Source: Candidatus Lindowbacteria bacterium RIFCSPLOWO2_12_FULL_62_27 (GTDB lineage Bacteria; Lindowbacteria; 2-12-FULL-62-27). From it: a DNA stretch of 43,779 nucleotides. The stretch covers positions 1 to 43,779 of the forward strand of contig MFPR01000031.1 of the NCBI GenBank assembly GCA_001784175.1. Reading direction: 5' to 3'. The translations under genes were made by a program, and so were the position numbers. Below the pieces are notes generated by a model that did no database searches, had not been told where the DNA came from, and saw nothing but the letters and a program-made list of their open reading frames with translations. Below, piece after piece: positions 19,149-27,162 of this stretch; positions within the stretch are counted from its first letter, which is position 1; every line of letters begins with the position of its first letter.

Positions 19149-20249
19149 TCAGAACTCAAAAACCGTATTGTCATCCTTGTCCTTGCTGGAGACTTGAGGG
19201 TCCGGATGCCACGCGTGTTCGCCCTTGTCGTTTTCGACCACGAACTTGTACGCATGCGCGCCGGGCGTCAGCGCGACGATTTTTTTCCAGATTCCGTCTT
19301 CCCCGCGTTCCATTTCGAACGAGGGGTCCGTCACGCGGCCGTTGTCGTTATTGGCGAAGTTGTTGAAATCGCCCGCGAGATACACCTTCTGCGCGTCTTT
19401 CGATTCGAACGTGAACAGGTATCCACCCTCGACCGGTCGCGGTGCGGACGCGGCAACCGCCGGACGACGATCGCGCAACGTCGCCATCGTGTTGTCGTCC
19501 TTGTCCCGGCCGGACACATGCAGATCGGGATGCCACGAACACTCCCCTTCGGCATTCGCCGCCACAAATTTATAATGGACCTCGCCGGGATTCAGCGGCA
19601 ATACCTTCCGCCACACGCCGTCACCGCCGCGCTCCATCTCGCAGGCCGGGTCGCTTACCCGGCCGTTGTCGTTGTTGGCCCAGTTGTTGAAGTCGCCGGC
19701 CAGATACACCTTGTGCGCATCCGCGGACTCGAACGTGAAAAGAAATCCTCCCGCCACGGCCTTCGGCGCGCCCGGCCCGGTGTCGTTGTCCTCGGGAGAG
19801 GGGAGAGGCGCGGCGCCGGCGGCGCGGACCGAAGCCAAATCGAGCACGGTGTTGTCGTCCTTGTCGCGCTCCGTGACGAACGGGTCCGGTTGCCAGGCGC
19901 ACTCCCCTTGGTCGTTCGCCACGACGTATTTGTAACGGACCGCACCGGGCTCGAGGCTCAGGATTTTGGTCCAGACGCCGTTTTCCTGCCGCGTCATTTC
20001 AAAGGCCGGATCATTCACCCGGCCGTTGTCGTTGTCGGCGAAGTTGTTGAAATCGCCCGCGAGATAGACCTTGTGCGCGTCTTTCGATTCGAAGGTAAAG
20101 AGGTATCCCCCCTCGACTGCAACGGGCGCCGCGGCGGTGTAGATGACCGGGGCGGCCGTCTCCTGCGCGGCGGCCGGGTCAGCGCCTCCGGCGCCCCAAG
20201 TGCCGGCGAGCGCCAGGAGGGTGAAGAGCATTAGATGACGAGTTTTCAT
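19149..20249 (-). CDS. Secreted protein of three tandem glycogen-binding (AMPK-beta/CBM48-like) domains
   Basis: A 366-residue protein from an ATG at 20247-20249 with a GAGGTGA site 6 bases upstream. After a signal peptide of ~28 residues it consists almost only of three ~91-residue repeats at ~47-137, 167-257 and 275-366, joined by Ala/Pro linkers. Each repeat reads GGYLFTFES, KVYLAGDFNN, NDNGRV, an acidic or aromatic strand, PG...YK(Y/F)V, C/H-(A/S)W(Q/H)PD and ends KDDNT. These are hallmarks of the AMPK-beta glycogen-binding fold, with Trp, Lys and Asn at sugar-contact-like positions. The same subtype forms the N-terminus of the amylase at 32528-35344. There is no catalytic domain. It probably binds extracellular or periplasmic alpha-glucan and presents it to the enzymes encoded on either side (inference). 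Part of its signal peptide is encoded by one copy of a 36-base inverted repeat. Confidence 0.88.
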   Translation of the reverse strand: MKTRHLMLFTLLALAGTWGAGGADPAAAQETAAPVIYTAAAPVAVEGGYLFTFESKDAHKVYLAGDFNNFADNDNGRVNDPAFEMTRQENGVWTKILSLEPGAVRYKYVVANDQGECAWQPDPFVTERDKDDNTVLDLASVRAAGAAPLPSPEDNDTGPGAPKAVAGGFLFTFESADAHKVYLAGDFNNWANNDNGRVSDPACEMERGGDGVWRKVLPLNPGEVHYKFVAANAEGECSWHPDLHVSGRDKDDNTMATLRDRRPAVAASAPRPVEGGYLFTFESKDAQKVYLAGDFNNFANNDNGRVTDPSFEMERGEDGIWKKIVALTPGAHAYKFVVENDKGEHAWHPDPQVSSKDKDDNTVFEF

Positions 20250-20429
20250 GAAGGATCACCTCGCTTTGTATTTAACTCCGGTCAAACCTTAGTTCGGCAT
20301 CAGGCGTTTGGCAAGGCGTCCAGATTCGTGTTACTCGTACCGGATCAAGACGACTCCGAACACAGTAAGGTTCGGTATCCTCGCGTGAACCTGGCCGGCA
20401 CTTGGGGCGCCGGAGGCGCTGACCCGGCC
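20172..20429. repeat. Perfect 36-base inverted repeat spanning a gene junction
   Basis: Bases 20172-20207 and 20394-20429 are exact reverse complements over 36 positions (GGCCGGGTCAGC... and ...GCTGACCCGGCC) with a 186-base interval. The left copy encodes part of the signal peptide of the triple glycogen-binding protein (LAGTWGAGGADPA). The right copy encodes RVSASGAPSAG near the C-terminus of the GH66 enzyme. The interval holds the GH66 stop codon and the start codon and ribosome-binding site of the next gene. Confidence 0.9.
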
Positions 20430-22103
20430 CGCGCTGAGTGTCCAATCCACCGGGCGGGGAATCAGGAATTCATCCGAGTCCGGGGAGGCATAATATATAT
20501 GGAGAGGCCGCTTGCCGGCGGGCATTGGAACGACGAGTTCCGTGTCGGTCAGCGGGTCGGGCGGCGCAATGGGGCGGCACCAATCGCGGTTGCCGCCGGT
20601 GCGGAGGATCTGGACGGCCATCCAGCCTTCGTCCGAATCGAAGGACCGGACGACACAGCCGGGCAACCGGACATCTGTCTCGAGATTCCGCACGTTGGAC
20701 CCGTGCGTGATCCGGTACAGGAGGGCGTCGAGAAAATTGTAATTCCGCAGGATGTCAAAATTCTCATTCGACATGGCGACGTTGTCCGGATAGTAAAGGC
20801 TGTTCAGCGCGTGCATTTCGCCCCGCCGCTCGGCCGGCTCGCCTGCGACCATCACGGACCCGCCGCCGGTGAGGGCGGCGGCGAGGACATACCGCAGATT
20901 TTCCGCCGGCCAGGATTTTCGCGCCGGTTTCATGTCAGCCGGATAGACTTTGAGGATCACACGCTGGTTGTTTGGCCGCCGGTGCCGGAAGCAGATGTCG
21001 ACCAGATCCTCCAGGCGGCTCTTGTGCGACGCCCAATTTTCGATGAACAGAAAATCGACGGCGCCGTACATCGATTCGATGCCGTATTCGTCCACGCAGT
21101 TGAACGATACCGCCGCCGGGTCCTTCATCCCGTGCGTCATGACCCGGACATCGGTCACGAGTTCCATGATGACGTCGGAAAGCAGCCGGCCGCTATGACG
21201 GCTTCCCCGGCTGTAGTACCGGTCGTTCCGGTCATGTCCGTAGGAGTCGATTTCGAATCCGTCGAAAGAGAATATGTCGGCGGGGCTGTCGTCCAGAGCG
21301 CGGCGGAATTCGTCCATGATGTACGCGCGCCATTTCGAGTCCCGGTCGATGGCCATCAGATGAAACCAGACGGGCTTGCCCCGCCGCTTCGCTTCCGATT
21401 CGGTCATCACCGATCCGTTGAAAATCCTCGGCGTGCCGGCCGCGTCCGTCATCGGATACGGGTATCGCTCATAGACGCTGCGGGACGCCGCGTAGGCCGC
21501 GACGTAGGCGATCGAAAGGATCCCGCGACGCCGGGCCGATTCGATCTTGCGGCGGACATCGTCCCCGAGGATCCGGATGCCGAACGGCTCGTACGTATAG
21601 ACGGCGGCGGTGGGCGCATACCGGCCGTGCGCGGGGAAGTAGTCGTAGTATTCGATCGCGTTGATGTGGAGACGCGCGAAGAGGCCGGCTTTTCGGTCAT
21701 AGTCGGCGCCCGGTTTGTCCCAGTTGGCGTAAAATCCATAACGGAGATCGTCCGAGATGTTGCGCGCGACCGTCAGGACCTCGCGGGCGGCATCGGTCAC
21801 GGCGCCGTTTTCCTCGAGGGTTGCTTCGATCAGGTACCCGCCCTCCCGCAGGTCCGGTGTCGGCACGGGAACGTGGGCCGTCTCGGGCAGGTTCGCCATC
21901 TGCTGCGAAAAAACGATCTCGCCGTCAAAGCGCTTGAGCCGAACACTGAGCGATGGATCCGACGGGGACGAGTCGAAGAATTGAAACGCAACCGCGACGC
22001 TTGCCGTTTCCCCCGGCCGGACCCAGACGCGGTCCGCCGTCAGGCTCTGTATCCGGACGGTCGCGCCCGCATCTCCGCACATGCACACGATCAGGGCGCA
22101 CAT
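20331..22103 (-). CDS. Secreted GH66-family enzyme (dextranase / cycloisomaltooligosaccharide glucanotransferase type)
   Basis: About 590 residues from the ATG at 22101-22103. GH66 enzymes act on alpha-1,6-glucans (dextran), cutting them or cyclising them. Family signatures are clear: YGFYANWDKPGADY, then LHINAIEYYDYFPAHGRY; the nucleophile Asp286 in FDGFEIDSYG; and the acid/base Glu355 in LFIENW. Their 69-residue spacing is as in characterised GH66 enzymes. An N-terminal Ig-like domain (~15-120) precedes the barrel, and a beta domain follows it. The start is uncertain. The hydrophobic export segment (IHFSVLLMCALIVCMCGDAGA) begins before the ATG, so a GTG at 22151 or a TTG near 22109 may be used. 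The frame stays open to 22289 through the CACGAA repeat, where I see no convincing ribosome-binding site. The C-terminus contains the 36-base inverted-repeat sequence. It is the first gene of the minus-strand glucan cluster. Confidence 0.85.
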   Translation of the reverse strand: MCALIVCMCGDAGATVRIQSLTADRVWVRPGETASVAVAFQFFDSSPSDPSLSVRLKRFDGEIVFSQQMANLPETAHVPVPTPDLREGGYLIEATLEENGAVTDAAREVLTVARNISDDLRYGFYANWDKPGADYDRKAGLFARLHINAIEYYDYFPAHGRYAPTAAVYTYEPFGIRILGDDVRRKIESARRRGILSIAYVAAYAASRSVYERYPYPMTDAAGTPRIFNGSVMTESEAKRRGKPVWFHLMAIDRDSKWRAYIMDEFRRALDDSPADIFSFDGFEIDSYGHDRNDRYYSRGSRHSGRLLSDVIMELVTDVRVMTHGMKDPAAVSFNCVDEYGIESMYGAVDFLFIENWASHKSRLEDLVDICFRHRRPNNQRVILKVYPADMKPARKSWPAENLRYVLAAALTGGGSVMVAGEPAERRGEMHALNSLYYPDNVAMSNENFDILRNYNFLDALLYRITHGSNVRNLETDVRLPGCVVRSFDSDEGWMAVQILRTGGNRDWCRPIAPPDPLTDTELVVPMPAGKRPLHIYYASPDSDEFLIPRPVDWTLSAGRVSASGAPSAGQVHARIPNLTVFGVVLIRYE

Positions 22104-22147
22104 GAGCAATACACTGAAATGGATCGATAAACAGGGGAACCCATTGG

Positions 22148-22250
22148 CCACGAACGGCCACGAACGATCACGAACAGACACGAAAAAAATATTCTTCCCA
22201 TATGAAGTTCGTGTTCGTTCGTGTTCCAAGTTCGTGTCCGTTCGTGTCCG
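22148..22250. repeat. CACGAAC/TTCGTG inverted-repeat element (copy 2)
   Basis: Four 10-base units with CACGAA occupy 22148-22187, and four TTCGTG units start at 22208, 22218, 22231 and 22241, so the element can fold into a long hairpin. The unit, period and layout match the element at 3609-3757, with C instead of G after CACGAA. It lies between the divergent GH66 and xylF genes. The element is likely a dispersed REP-like repeat. Confidence 0.8.
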
Positions 22251-22301
22251 ATGTTTATCGCCGCGATTTACCGAGAGCCTACCATACACTTAATTTATCG
22301 T

Positions 22302-22336
22302 TTGACATTTGAGGAATATGGATTAACCTGTATCAT
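22302..22336 (+). promoter_or_regulatory. Candidate promoter region of the xylFGH operon
   Basis: A perfect -35 hexamer TTGACA at 22302-22307 is followed at 16 bases by a weak TAACCT (22324-22329) and at 23 bases by a good TATCAT (22331-22336). The local A/T-richness contrasts with its surroundings. The start codon of xylF is 48 bases beyond. The -10 assignment is unsure. No operator is recognised. Confidence 0.4.
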
Positions 22337-22383
22337 ATTCGTCGACCAATACAACGGCACGCGCAAAGGGGGCGGCATATTTC

Positions 22384-23373
22384 ATGAAACGGATGGCGAT
22401 CTGGCTGTGTTTGATCGGCCTTGCAGTCCAGGGCTGCGGGAAGGCGGCGGAGGTGCACAAGGTCAAAATCGGATTTATTCTGGCGACCGAGCAGGAAGAG
22501 CGGTACCAGAGGGACAAGCACAGTTTCCTGGAGACGGCGGCGAGGATGGGCGCCGAGGTTTTGTTTTTGAGCTGCGACAATGACGAGAACAAGCAGGCGC
22601 TCAATGTCGAGACGCTGATCTCCCGCGGCGTGAAGGTTCTCGTCATCCAGCCGGTCAACAGCGACAACGCGGCGGTGTTTGTCGACAAGGCGCATGAGAA
22701 AGGCATCGTGGTGATCGCCTACGACCGGATGATCAACCACCCGGCCCTGGACTTCTACGCGGGCCAGGACTCGTTCGAGGTCGGCCGCGTGCAGGTCAAG
22801 GCCGCGCTGGAGTGGCTGAAGCAAAAGGGACTGAAGGGCAGGGCCATCCTTTGCAGCGGCCAGCAGGGCCACAGCGTGGCGGAGGCGATCACGAAGGCCA
22901 ACCGGGAGGAACTGCAGAAAGCCGGTGTGGCGGTGGCCGTTCAGCAGTACCACGACGCGTGGGGGACGGAGCAGGCGCTGAGCACGGTCGAAAACGCGCT
23001 GGTGACGTATCCCGACGCGCGCATCGTTCTCTGCAACAACAGCGGCATGGCGCGCGGCGCAGTCCAGGCGGTGGAGAAGGCCGGCAAGTCCGGGCAGATT
23101 TTCATCAGCGGGGCGGACGCGGACAAGGCCAACGTCGAGTACATCCTCGAAGGCAAACAGCAGCAGGACGTGTACAAGGACGAAATCTCTCTCGCGCGCG
23201 GCGCGGCGGACCTCGCGGCGAAAGTCGCGGCAGGGCAGGCGCCGCCGAATCTTGCGGCCACCGACTACAAGGACGCCAAAGGCGTCAAAACCATTCTCAC
23301 GCCGGTGCAGGCGATCGACGCATCGAACTACAAGGCGGTCGTCGTCGACGCAGGGCCGAAATATCAGATGTAA
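22384..23373 (+). CDS. xylF: Sugar ABC transporter substrate-binding protein, XylF-like (CUT2 family)
   Basis: A 329-residue periplasmic-binding-protein type I fold. The N-terminus (MKRMAIWLCLIGLAVQGC) looks like a lipoprotein leader with Cys18 as the acylated residue, although the lipobox (VQGC) is imperfect. XylF-type features follow: VKIGFILATEQEERYQRD, LVIQPVNSD, AYDRMINHPALDFYAGQDSFEVGRVQ, NNSGMARGA and SGADADKANVEYILEGKQQQDVYKD. The closest fit is D-xylose-binding protein, but CUT2 binding proteins also carry glucose, ribose or galactose, and the glucan context makes glucose or another hexose possible (inference). AGGGGG stands 11-12 bases before the ATG. It is the first gene of a three-gene transporter operon, with 20 bases to xylG. 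Confidence 0.88.
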   Translation: MKRMAIWLCLIGLAVQGCGKAAEVHKVKIGFILATEQEERYQRDKHSFLETAARMGAEVLFLSCDNDENKQALNVETLISRGVKVLVIQPVNSDNAAVFVDKAHEKGIVVIAYDRMINHPALDFYAGQDSFEVGRVQVKAALEWLKQKGLKGRAILCSGQQGHSVAEAITKANREELQKAGVAVAVQQYHDAWGTEQALSTVENALVTYPDARIVLCNNSGMARGAVQAVEKAGKSGQIFISGADADKANVEYILEGKQQQDVYKDEISLARGAADLAAKVAAGQAPPNLAATDYKDAKGVKTILTPVQAIDASNYKAVVVDAGPKYQM

Positions 23374-23393
23374 ACGGCCTCTTCCGACACCCC

Positions 23394-24905
23394 ATGCTTG
23401 AGATGCGGAACATCAGCAAGGAGTTTCCGGGCGTCCGGGCGCTGTCCGAGGTCAGCCTGACGATCAGGCCCGGGGAGATTCTGGGGCTGTGCGGAGAAAA
23501 CGGCGCGGGAAAATCCACCCTGATGAAAATTCTGAGCGGCGTCATTCCCTATCCGGAGTATGACGGGCAGATTTTGATGGACGGCCGCGAGACGCGGTTT
23601 CGGGCGCCGGCGGAGGCTGAGGCGCGGGGGGTCGCGATCATTCACCAGGAATTGAATCTGTTTCCGGAGCTGGCCGTTTCCGAGAATCTCTTTCTTGGCG
23701 CCGAACGAACACAGTGGGGCGTGATCGACTGGTACGAGAGCAAGGCGGCGGCCAAGGCGCTCCTGGACCGGTACCGGGTCGCAGTCGATCCGGACGCGAA
23801 AGTCAAGGACCTGAGCATCGGGAAGAACCAGCTTGTCGAGATCGCGCGGGCGCTGTCCAAGAACGCGCGATACCTGATCCTCGACGAGCCGACCTCGGCG
23901 CTGACCGAGGAGGAAGTCGAGAACCTGTTCCGCATCCTGCGCGATCTTCGGGCCGGAGGGATGGCCGGCGTTTACATTTCGCACAAGCTGGATGAAATCA
24001 AAAAAATCTGCGACTCGATCGCGGTCCTCCGGGACGGCCGGCGCATCGGCGAGGTGTCGCCGACGGCCGGGCTGAACCGGAACGACATCGTGAAGGCGAT
24101 GGTGGGGCGGGACATCGAGAATTTGTATCCGCGCGTGGAGTCCAGTCCCGGGGAAGTTCTGCTGGACGTCCGGGATTTTTCCGTGGACCATCCGCTTCTC
24201 CCGGGCGAAAAAATCGTCGAGGATGTTTCCTTCCGCGTGCGCGAGGGCGAGATCCTCGGCGTGTACGGCCTCATGGGCAGCGGCCGGACGGAACTCTTGA
24301 CTGGGATTTTCGGGGGATTCGGTCCGGAGGACTATTCGGGGGAAGTTGTGATCCGCGGTCAAGCAGCGTCGATCCGTTCGCCGCACGACGCGATCACGGG
24401 CGGGCTGGGGCTGTGCACGGAGGACCGCAAGGTTCTCGGCCTGTTTCTCGAAGCCGCCGTGCAATTCAACATGTCCATCGTCGCGCTGGACCGTTTCGTC
24501 GAGGGCGGTGTGGTGGACGGCGTCCGGGAGATCGGTGAGATCCGGACGTTCATCCGGGACCTCGAGATCAAGACGCCGTCGGAGTTTCAAACCGCCAGGG
24601 CGCTGAGCGGCGGCACGCAGCAGAAGGTACTGCTCGCGCGGTGGCTCATGCGCGACCCCGCCGTGCTTTTTCTCGACGAGCCGACCCGCGGCGTGGATGT
24701 GGGCGCCAAGACCGAGATTTACCGGATCATGAACCGGATGAAGGAATCCCGCAAAGGCATCGTGATGGTGACGTCGGATCTGTCGGAACTCCTCGGCATG
24801 AGCGACCGCGTCCTGGTCATGCGGGAAGGCCGGTCGGTCGGGGCGTTTGAGCGGAGCGAGGCGACGGCCGAGAAGATCGGCGCGCTGGCGACAGGGAACG
24901 TCTGA
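23394..24905 (+). CDS. xylG: Sugar ABC transporter ATP-binding protein, XylG-like
   Basis: A 503-residue double-ATPase subunit, the usual length for the CUT2 class. It energises uptake through the membrane subunit encoded next. I chose the ATG at 23394 (MLEMRNISKEFPGVRAL), 20 bases after the xylF stop; the open frame upstream overlaps xylF and is a shadow. The first half has Walker A GENGAGKST, a signature-like LSIGKNQLVEIARAL and Walker B YLILDEPTSAL. The second half has a degenerate Walker A (GLMGSGRTE), the signature ALSGGTQQKVLLARWL and Walker B LFLDEPTRGVD. A degenerate second nucleotide site is typical of the MglA/RbsA/XylG class. xylH begins 4 bases after its stop. Confidence 0.93.
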   Translation: MLEMRNISKEFPGVRALSEVSLTIRPGEILGLCGENGAGKSTLMKILSGVIPYPEYDGQILMDGRETRFRAPAEAEARGVAIIHQELNLFPELAVSENLFLGAERTQWGVIDWYESKAAAKALLDRYRVAVDPDAKVKDLSIGKNQLVEIARALSKNARYLILDEPTSALTEEEVENLFRILRDLRAGGMAGVYISHKLDEIKKICDSIAVLRDGRRIGEVSPTAGLNRNDIVKAMVGRDIENLYPRVESSPGEVLLDVRDFSVDHPLLPGEKIVEDVSFRVREGEILGVYGLMGSGRTELLTGIFGGFGPEDYSGEVVIRGQAASIRSPHDAITGGLGLCTEDRKVLGLFLEAAVQFNMSIVALDRFVEGGVVDGVREIGEIRTFIRDLEIKTPSEFQTARALSGGTQQKVLLARWLMRDPAVLFLDEPTRGVDVGAKTEIYRIMNRMKESRKGIVMVTSDLSELLGMSDRVLVMREGRSVGAFERSEATAEKIGALATGNV

Positions 24906-24909
24906 CGCG

Positions 24910-26106
24910 ATGATCCGGAAATACGGCATCTTTTTTTCCCTGATCCTCGTCTTTGTCGCCATGGCCGGCGTGACGTACCTCAAGAACGGCGACTGGAGCT
25001 TTCTCTCGCCTGAAAATCTGTCCAACCTCTCCCAGCAGATCACACAGACCGGGATCCTTGCGATCGGGATGACACTCGTCATCCTCATCGGCGGAATCGA
25101 TTTGTCAGTCGGCAGCATCGTCGCCGTCGCGGGGATCATGCTGGCGTTTACGGCGGAGCAGTTTGAATCCGCCGGCGCGGCGGCGCCGTATTTCGCGATG
25201 CTTTGCGCGATCCTGGCCGGGATGGCGCTCGGCGCGATCAACGGGGGGCTGATTGCCGGCTTGGGGATGATCCCGTTCGTCGTGACGCTGGGCATGCTCA
25301 CCATCGCGCGCGGCATTGCCTACCTCATTACGGGATCGCAGTCGATCCGAACCAAGGATCCACTCTTCAAAACCATCGGCGTCGATTCGATCGACAAGGT
25401 CCTCTACCGATGGATCGGCGGCGCTCCGGAGGCGGGCGCGGCGCAGTTTCCGTGGTTCACGGTCGCGCTGGCGGTTCTGGCGTTTGGCGCGTGGCTCGCG
25501 TTTCATCTGGCGTCGATCCGCAAGTCCCGGCGGCACGGGTTGCCGGTGGAGGGCGGGCGGGAGACGGCGTTCCTCATCGCCCTGGTGTTCGCCGCCTTCT
25601 TCTTCTGCGGCTGGGTCTTCGCGGCGCATCAGGGCCTGCCGGTCATGGTGCTGATCCTGACGGTCCTTGCGATGGTGGCGTCGTTTGTTCTGAACCGCAC
25701 GCCCTTCGGCCGGCACCTCTATGCGATCGGGGGAAACAGGGAAGCGGCGCGGCTGTCGGGCATCCGCGTTCAGCGATGCACGTTCCTGGTGTTCACGCTG
25801 ATGGGATTCCTCTGCGCGATCTCGGGCATCGTGTCGACCTGCCGGGCGCAGGGCGCGGCGCCGGCGACGCAGGGCGTGCTGGCGGAACTCGAAGCGATCG
25901 CGGCGGCGGTGGTGGGCGGCACGAGCCTGATGGGCGGCGTCGGCACGATCGGCGGCACGCTCATCGGCGCGCTGATCATCGGGGTCGTGGTAAACGGCAT
26001 GAGCATCATGGCCCTGCCGAACCCGGTTCAGTTGGTGTTCAAAGGACTCATCATCGTTGTGGCGGTGTGGATCGACATCAAGACCAAGAACAGGAAATCG
26101 AAGTGA
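24910..26106 (+). CDS. xylH: Sugar ABC transporter permease, XylH-like
   Basis: A 398-residue inner-membrane protein with many hydrophobic segments that forms the channel of the CUT2 transporter. The start is the ATG at 24910 (MIRKYGIFFSLILVF), 4 bases after the xylG stop; an in-frame upstream extension overlaps xylG and is rejected. Family landmarks include GILAIGMTLVILIGGIDLSVGSIVA, NGGLIAGLGMIPFVVTLGMLTIARGIAYL, NRTPFGRHLYAIGGNREAARLSGI and AVVGGTSLMGGVGTIGGTLIGALIIGV. The central loop (KVLYRWIGGAPEAG...) separates the halves, and the 398-residue length fits XylH rather than the shorter RbsC. No intrinsic terminator is seen in the 69 bases before hflK, so read-through is possible. Confidence 0.92.
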   Translation: MIRKYGIFFSLILVFVAMAGVTYLKNGDWSFLSPENLSNLSQQITQTGILAIGMTLVILIGGIDLSVGSIVAVAGIMLAFTAEQFESAGAAAPYFAMLCAILAGMALGAINGGLIAGLGMIPFVVTLGMLTIARGIAYLITGSQSIRTKDPLFKTIGVDSIDKVLYRWIGGAPEAGAAQFPWFTVALAVLAFGAWLAFHLASIRKSRRHGLPVEGGRETAFLIALVFAAFFFCGWVFAAHQGLPVMVLILTVLAMVASFVLNRTPFGRHLYAIGGNREAARLSGIRVQRCTFLVFTLMGFLCAISGIVSTCRAQGAAPATQGVLAELEAIAAAVVGGTSLMGGVGTIGGTLIGALIIGVVVNGMSIMALPNPVQLVFKGLIIVVAVWIDIKTKNRKSK

Positions 26107-26175
26107 CCTCCCTGCGGGAAATCAAAAAAACGGCCTCTTGCGCTTCGCTCGCATTCGTGGTCTGCTTCCTCCATA

Positions 26176-27162
26176 ATGAAAGTCATTGATCTTGATCCGA
26201 GCGGAAGGATGCCTCCCGATTTTATAAACCGCCTGCTGGCCGGAATCGCAGCTCTGATCGTCCTGTTCGGGCTTTCAACCACGGTTTACACCGTTGACAC
26301 GGAAGAAATCGCCGTGGTGACGCGGTTTGGCCGGGTCGTGCGCGAGGAGCCGCCGGGACTCAGGTTCAAAATGCCGGCCGGGATCGAGCGCGTCTACAAG
26401 GTCAAGACCGAACGGGTTCTGAAGGAAGAATTCGGGTTCCGGACGGAGGCGCCCGGCATCCGGACGGTGTACGCCTCGCGCGATCTTTCGGCCGAATCCC
26501 TCATGTTGACCGGCGACCTCAACGTCGCGGTCGTCGAGTGGATCGTCCAGTATCGCGTGATCGACCCCAAAGCCTATATCTTCCGCGTGCGCGATCCGGA
26601 ACGGACGCTTCGGGACGTCTGCGAGGCCATGATGCGGCTGGTCGTCGGAGATCACAGCGTCGACGAGGTGCTGACGGTCGGCCGGGAGGAAATCGAGATG
26701 GACGTCCAAAAACGCCTCGATGAGCGGATGCAGCATTACGGCACCGGCATCCGGATCGTTACCGTGAAACTTCAGAACGTAACGCCGCCTGAGGAAGTTC
26801 GCCCGTCGTTTGATGAGGTGAACAAGGCCAAGCAGGATTCGGAACGCATGGTGAACGAAGCCTGGCAGGTCTACAACGCCAGCGTACCCCAGGCGCAGGG
26901 CGAAAAGGAAAAGGCGGTTTCCGAAGCGCGCGGCTACGAATCTGAGAGGCTCAACATCGCCAAGGGCGACGTGAACCGGTTTGACGCGATTTTGAAGGAA
27001 TACCGCAAGGCGCCGGAAGTCACCCGCAAACGGCTCTACCTCGAAGCGATGGCCGAGATTTACGGGAAGACCAAAGAGAAATATATCCTGGACGAATCCG
27101 CGCGGTCGGTTTTGCCGTTTTTGCAGCTCGGATCCCCCCAGGCCGCGGGAGAGAAAAAATGA
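26176..27162 (+). CDS. hflK: HflK-like SPFH-domain membrane protein
   Basis: A 328-residue protein with one N-terminal membrane helix (~17-40, LLAGIAALIVLFGLSTTVY). An SPFH/band-7 domain follows (VDTEEIAVVTRFGRVVREEPPGLRFKMP, then SLMLTGDLNVAVVEWIVQYRV), then an Ala/Glu/Lys-rich helical region (VYNASVPQAQGEKEKAVSEARGYE). In characterised bacteria HflK and HflC form a large cage that surrounds and modulates the FtsH membrane protease. This copy lacks the long Gly-rich N-terminal extension of enterobacterial HflK. The ribosome-binding site is weak. Its stop overlaps the next start by 4 bases (ATGA), so the pair is co-translated. Placement after xylFGH is not a usual arrangement and may be fortuitous. 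Confidence 0.88.
   Translation: MKVIDLDPSGRMPPDFINRLLAGIAALIVLFGLSTTVYTVDTEEIAVVTRFGRVVREEPPGLRFKMPAGIERVYKVKTERVLKEEFGFRTEAPGIRTVYASRDLSAESLMLTGDLNVAVVEWIVQYRVIDPKAYIFRVRDPERTLRDVCEAMMRLVVGDHSVDEVLTVGREEIEMDVQKRLDERMQHYGTGIRIVTVKLQNVTPPEEVRPSFDEVNKAKQDSERMVNEAWQVYNASVPQAQGEKEKAVSEARGYESERLNIAKGDVNRFDAILKEYRKAPEVTRKRLYLEAMAEIYGKTKEKYILDESARSVLPFLQLGSPQAAGEKK

Noticed and set aside
22148-22250. CRISPR-like short spaced repeats
   Set aside because: Units are 10 bases with no spacers of 25-40 bases and occur as inverted arms, so this is a hairpin repeat element.
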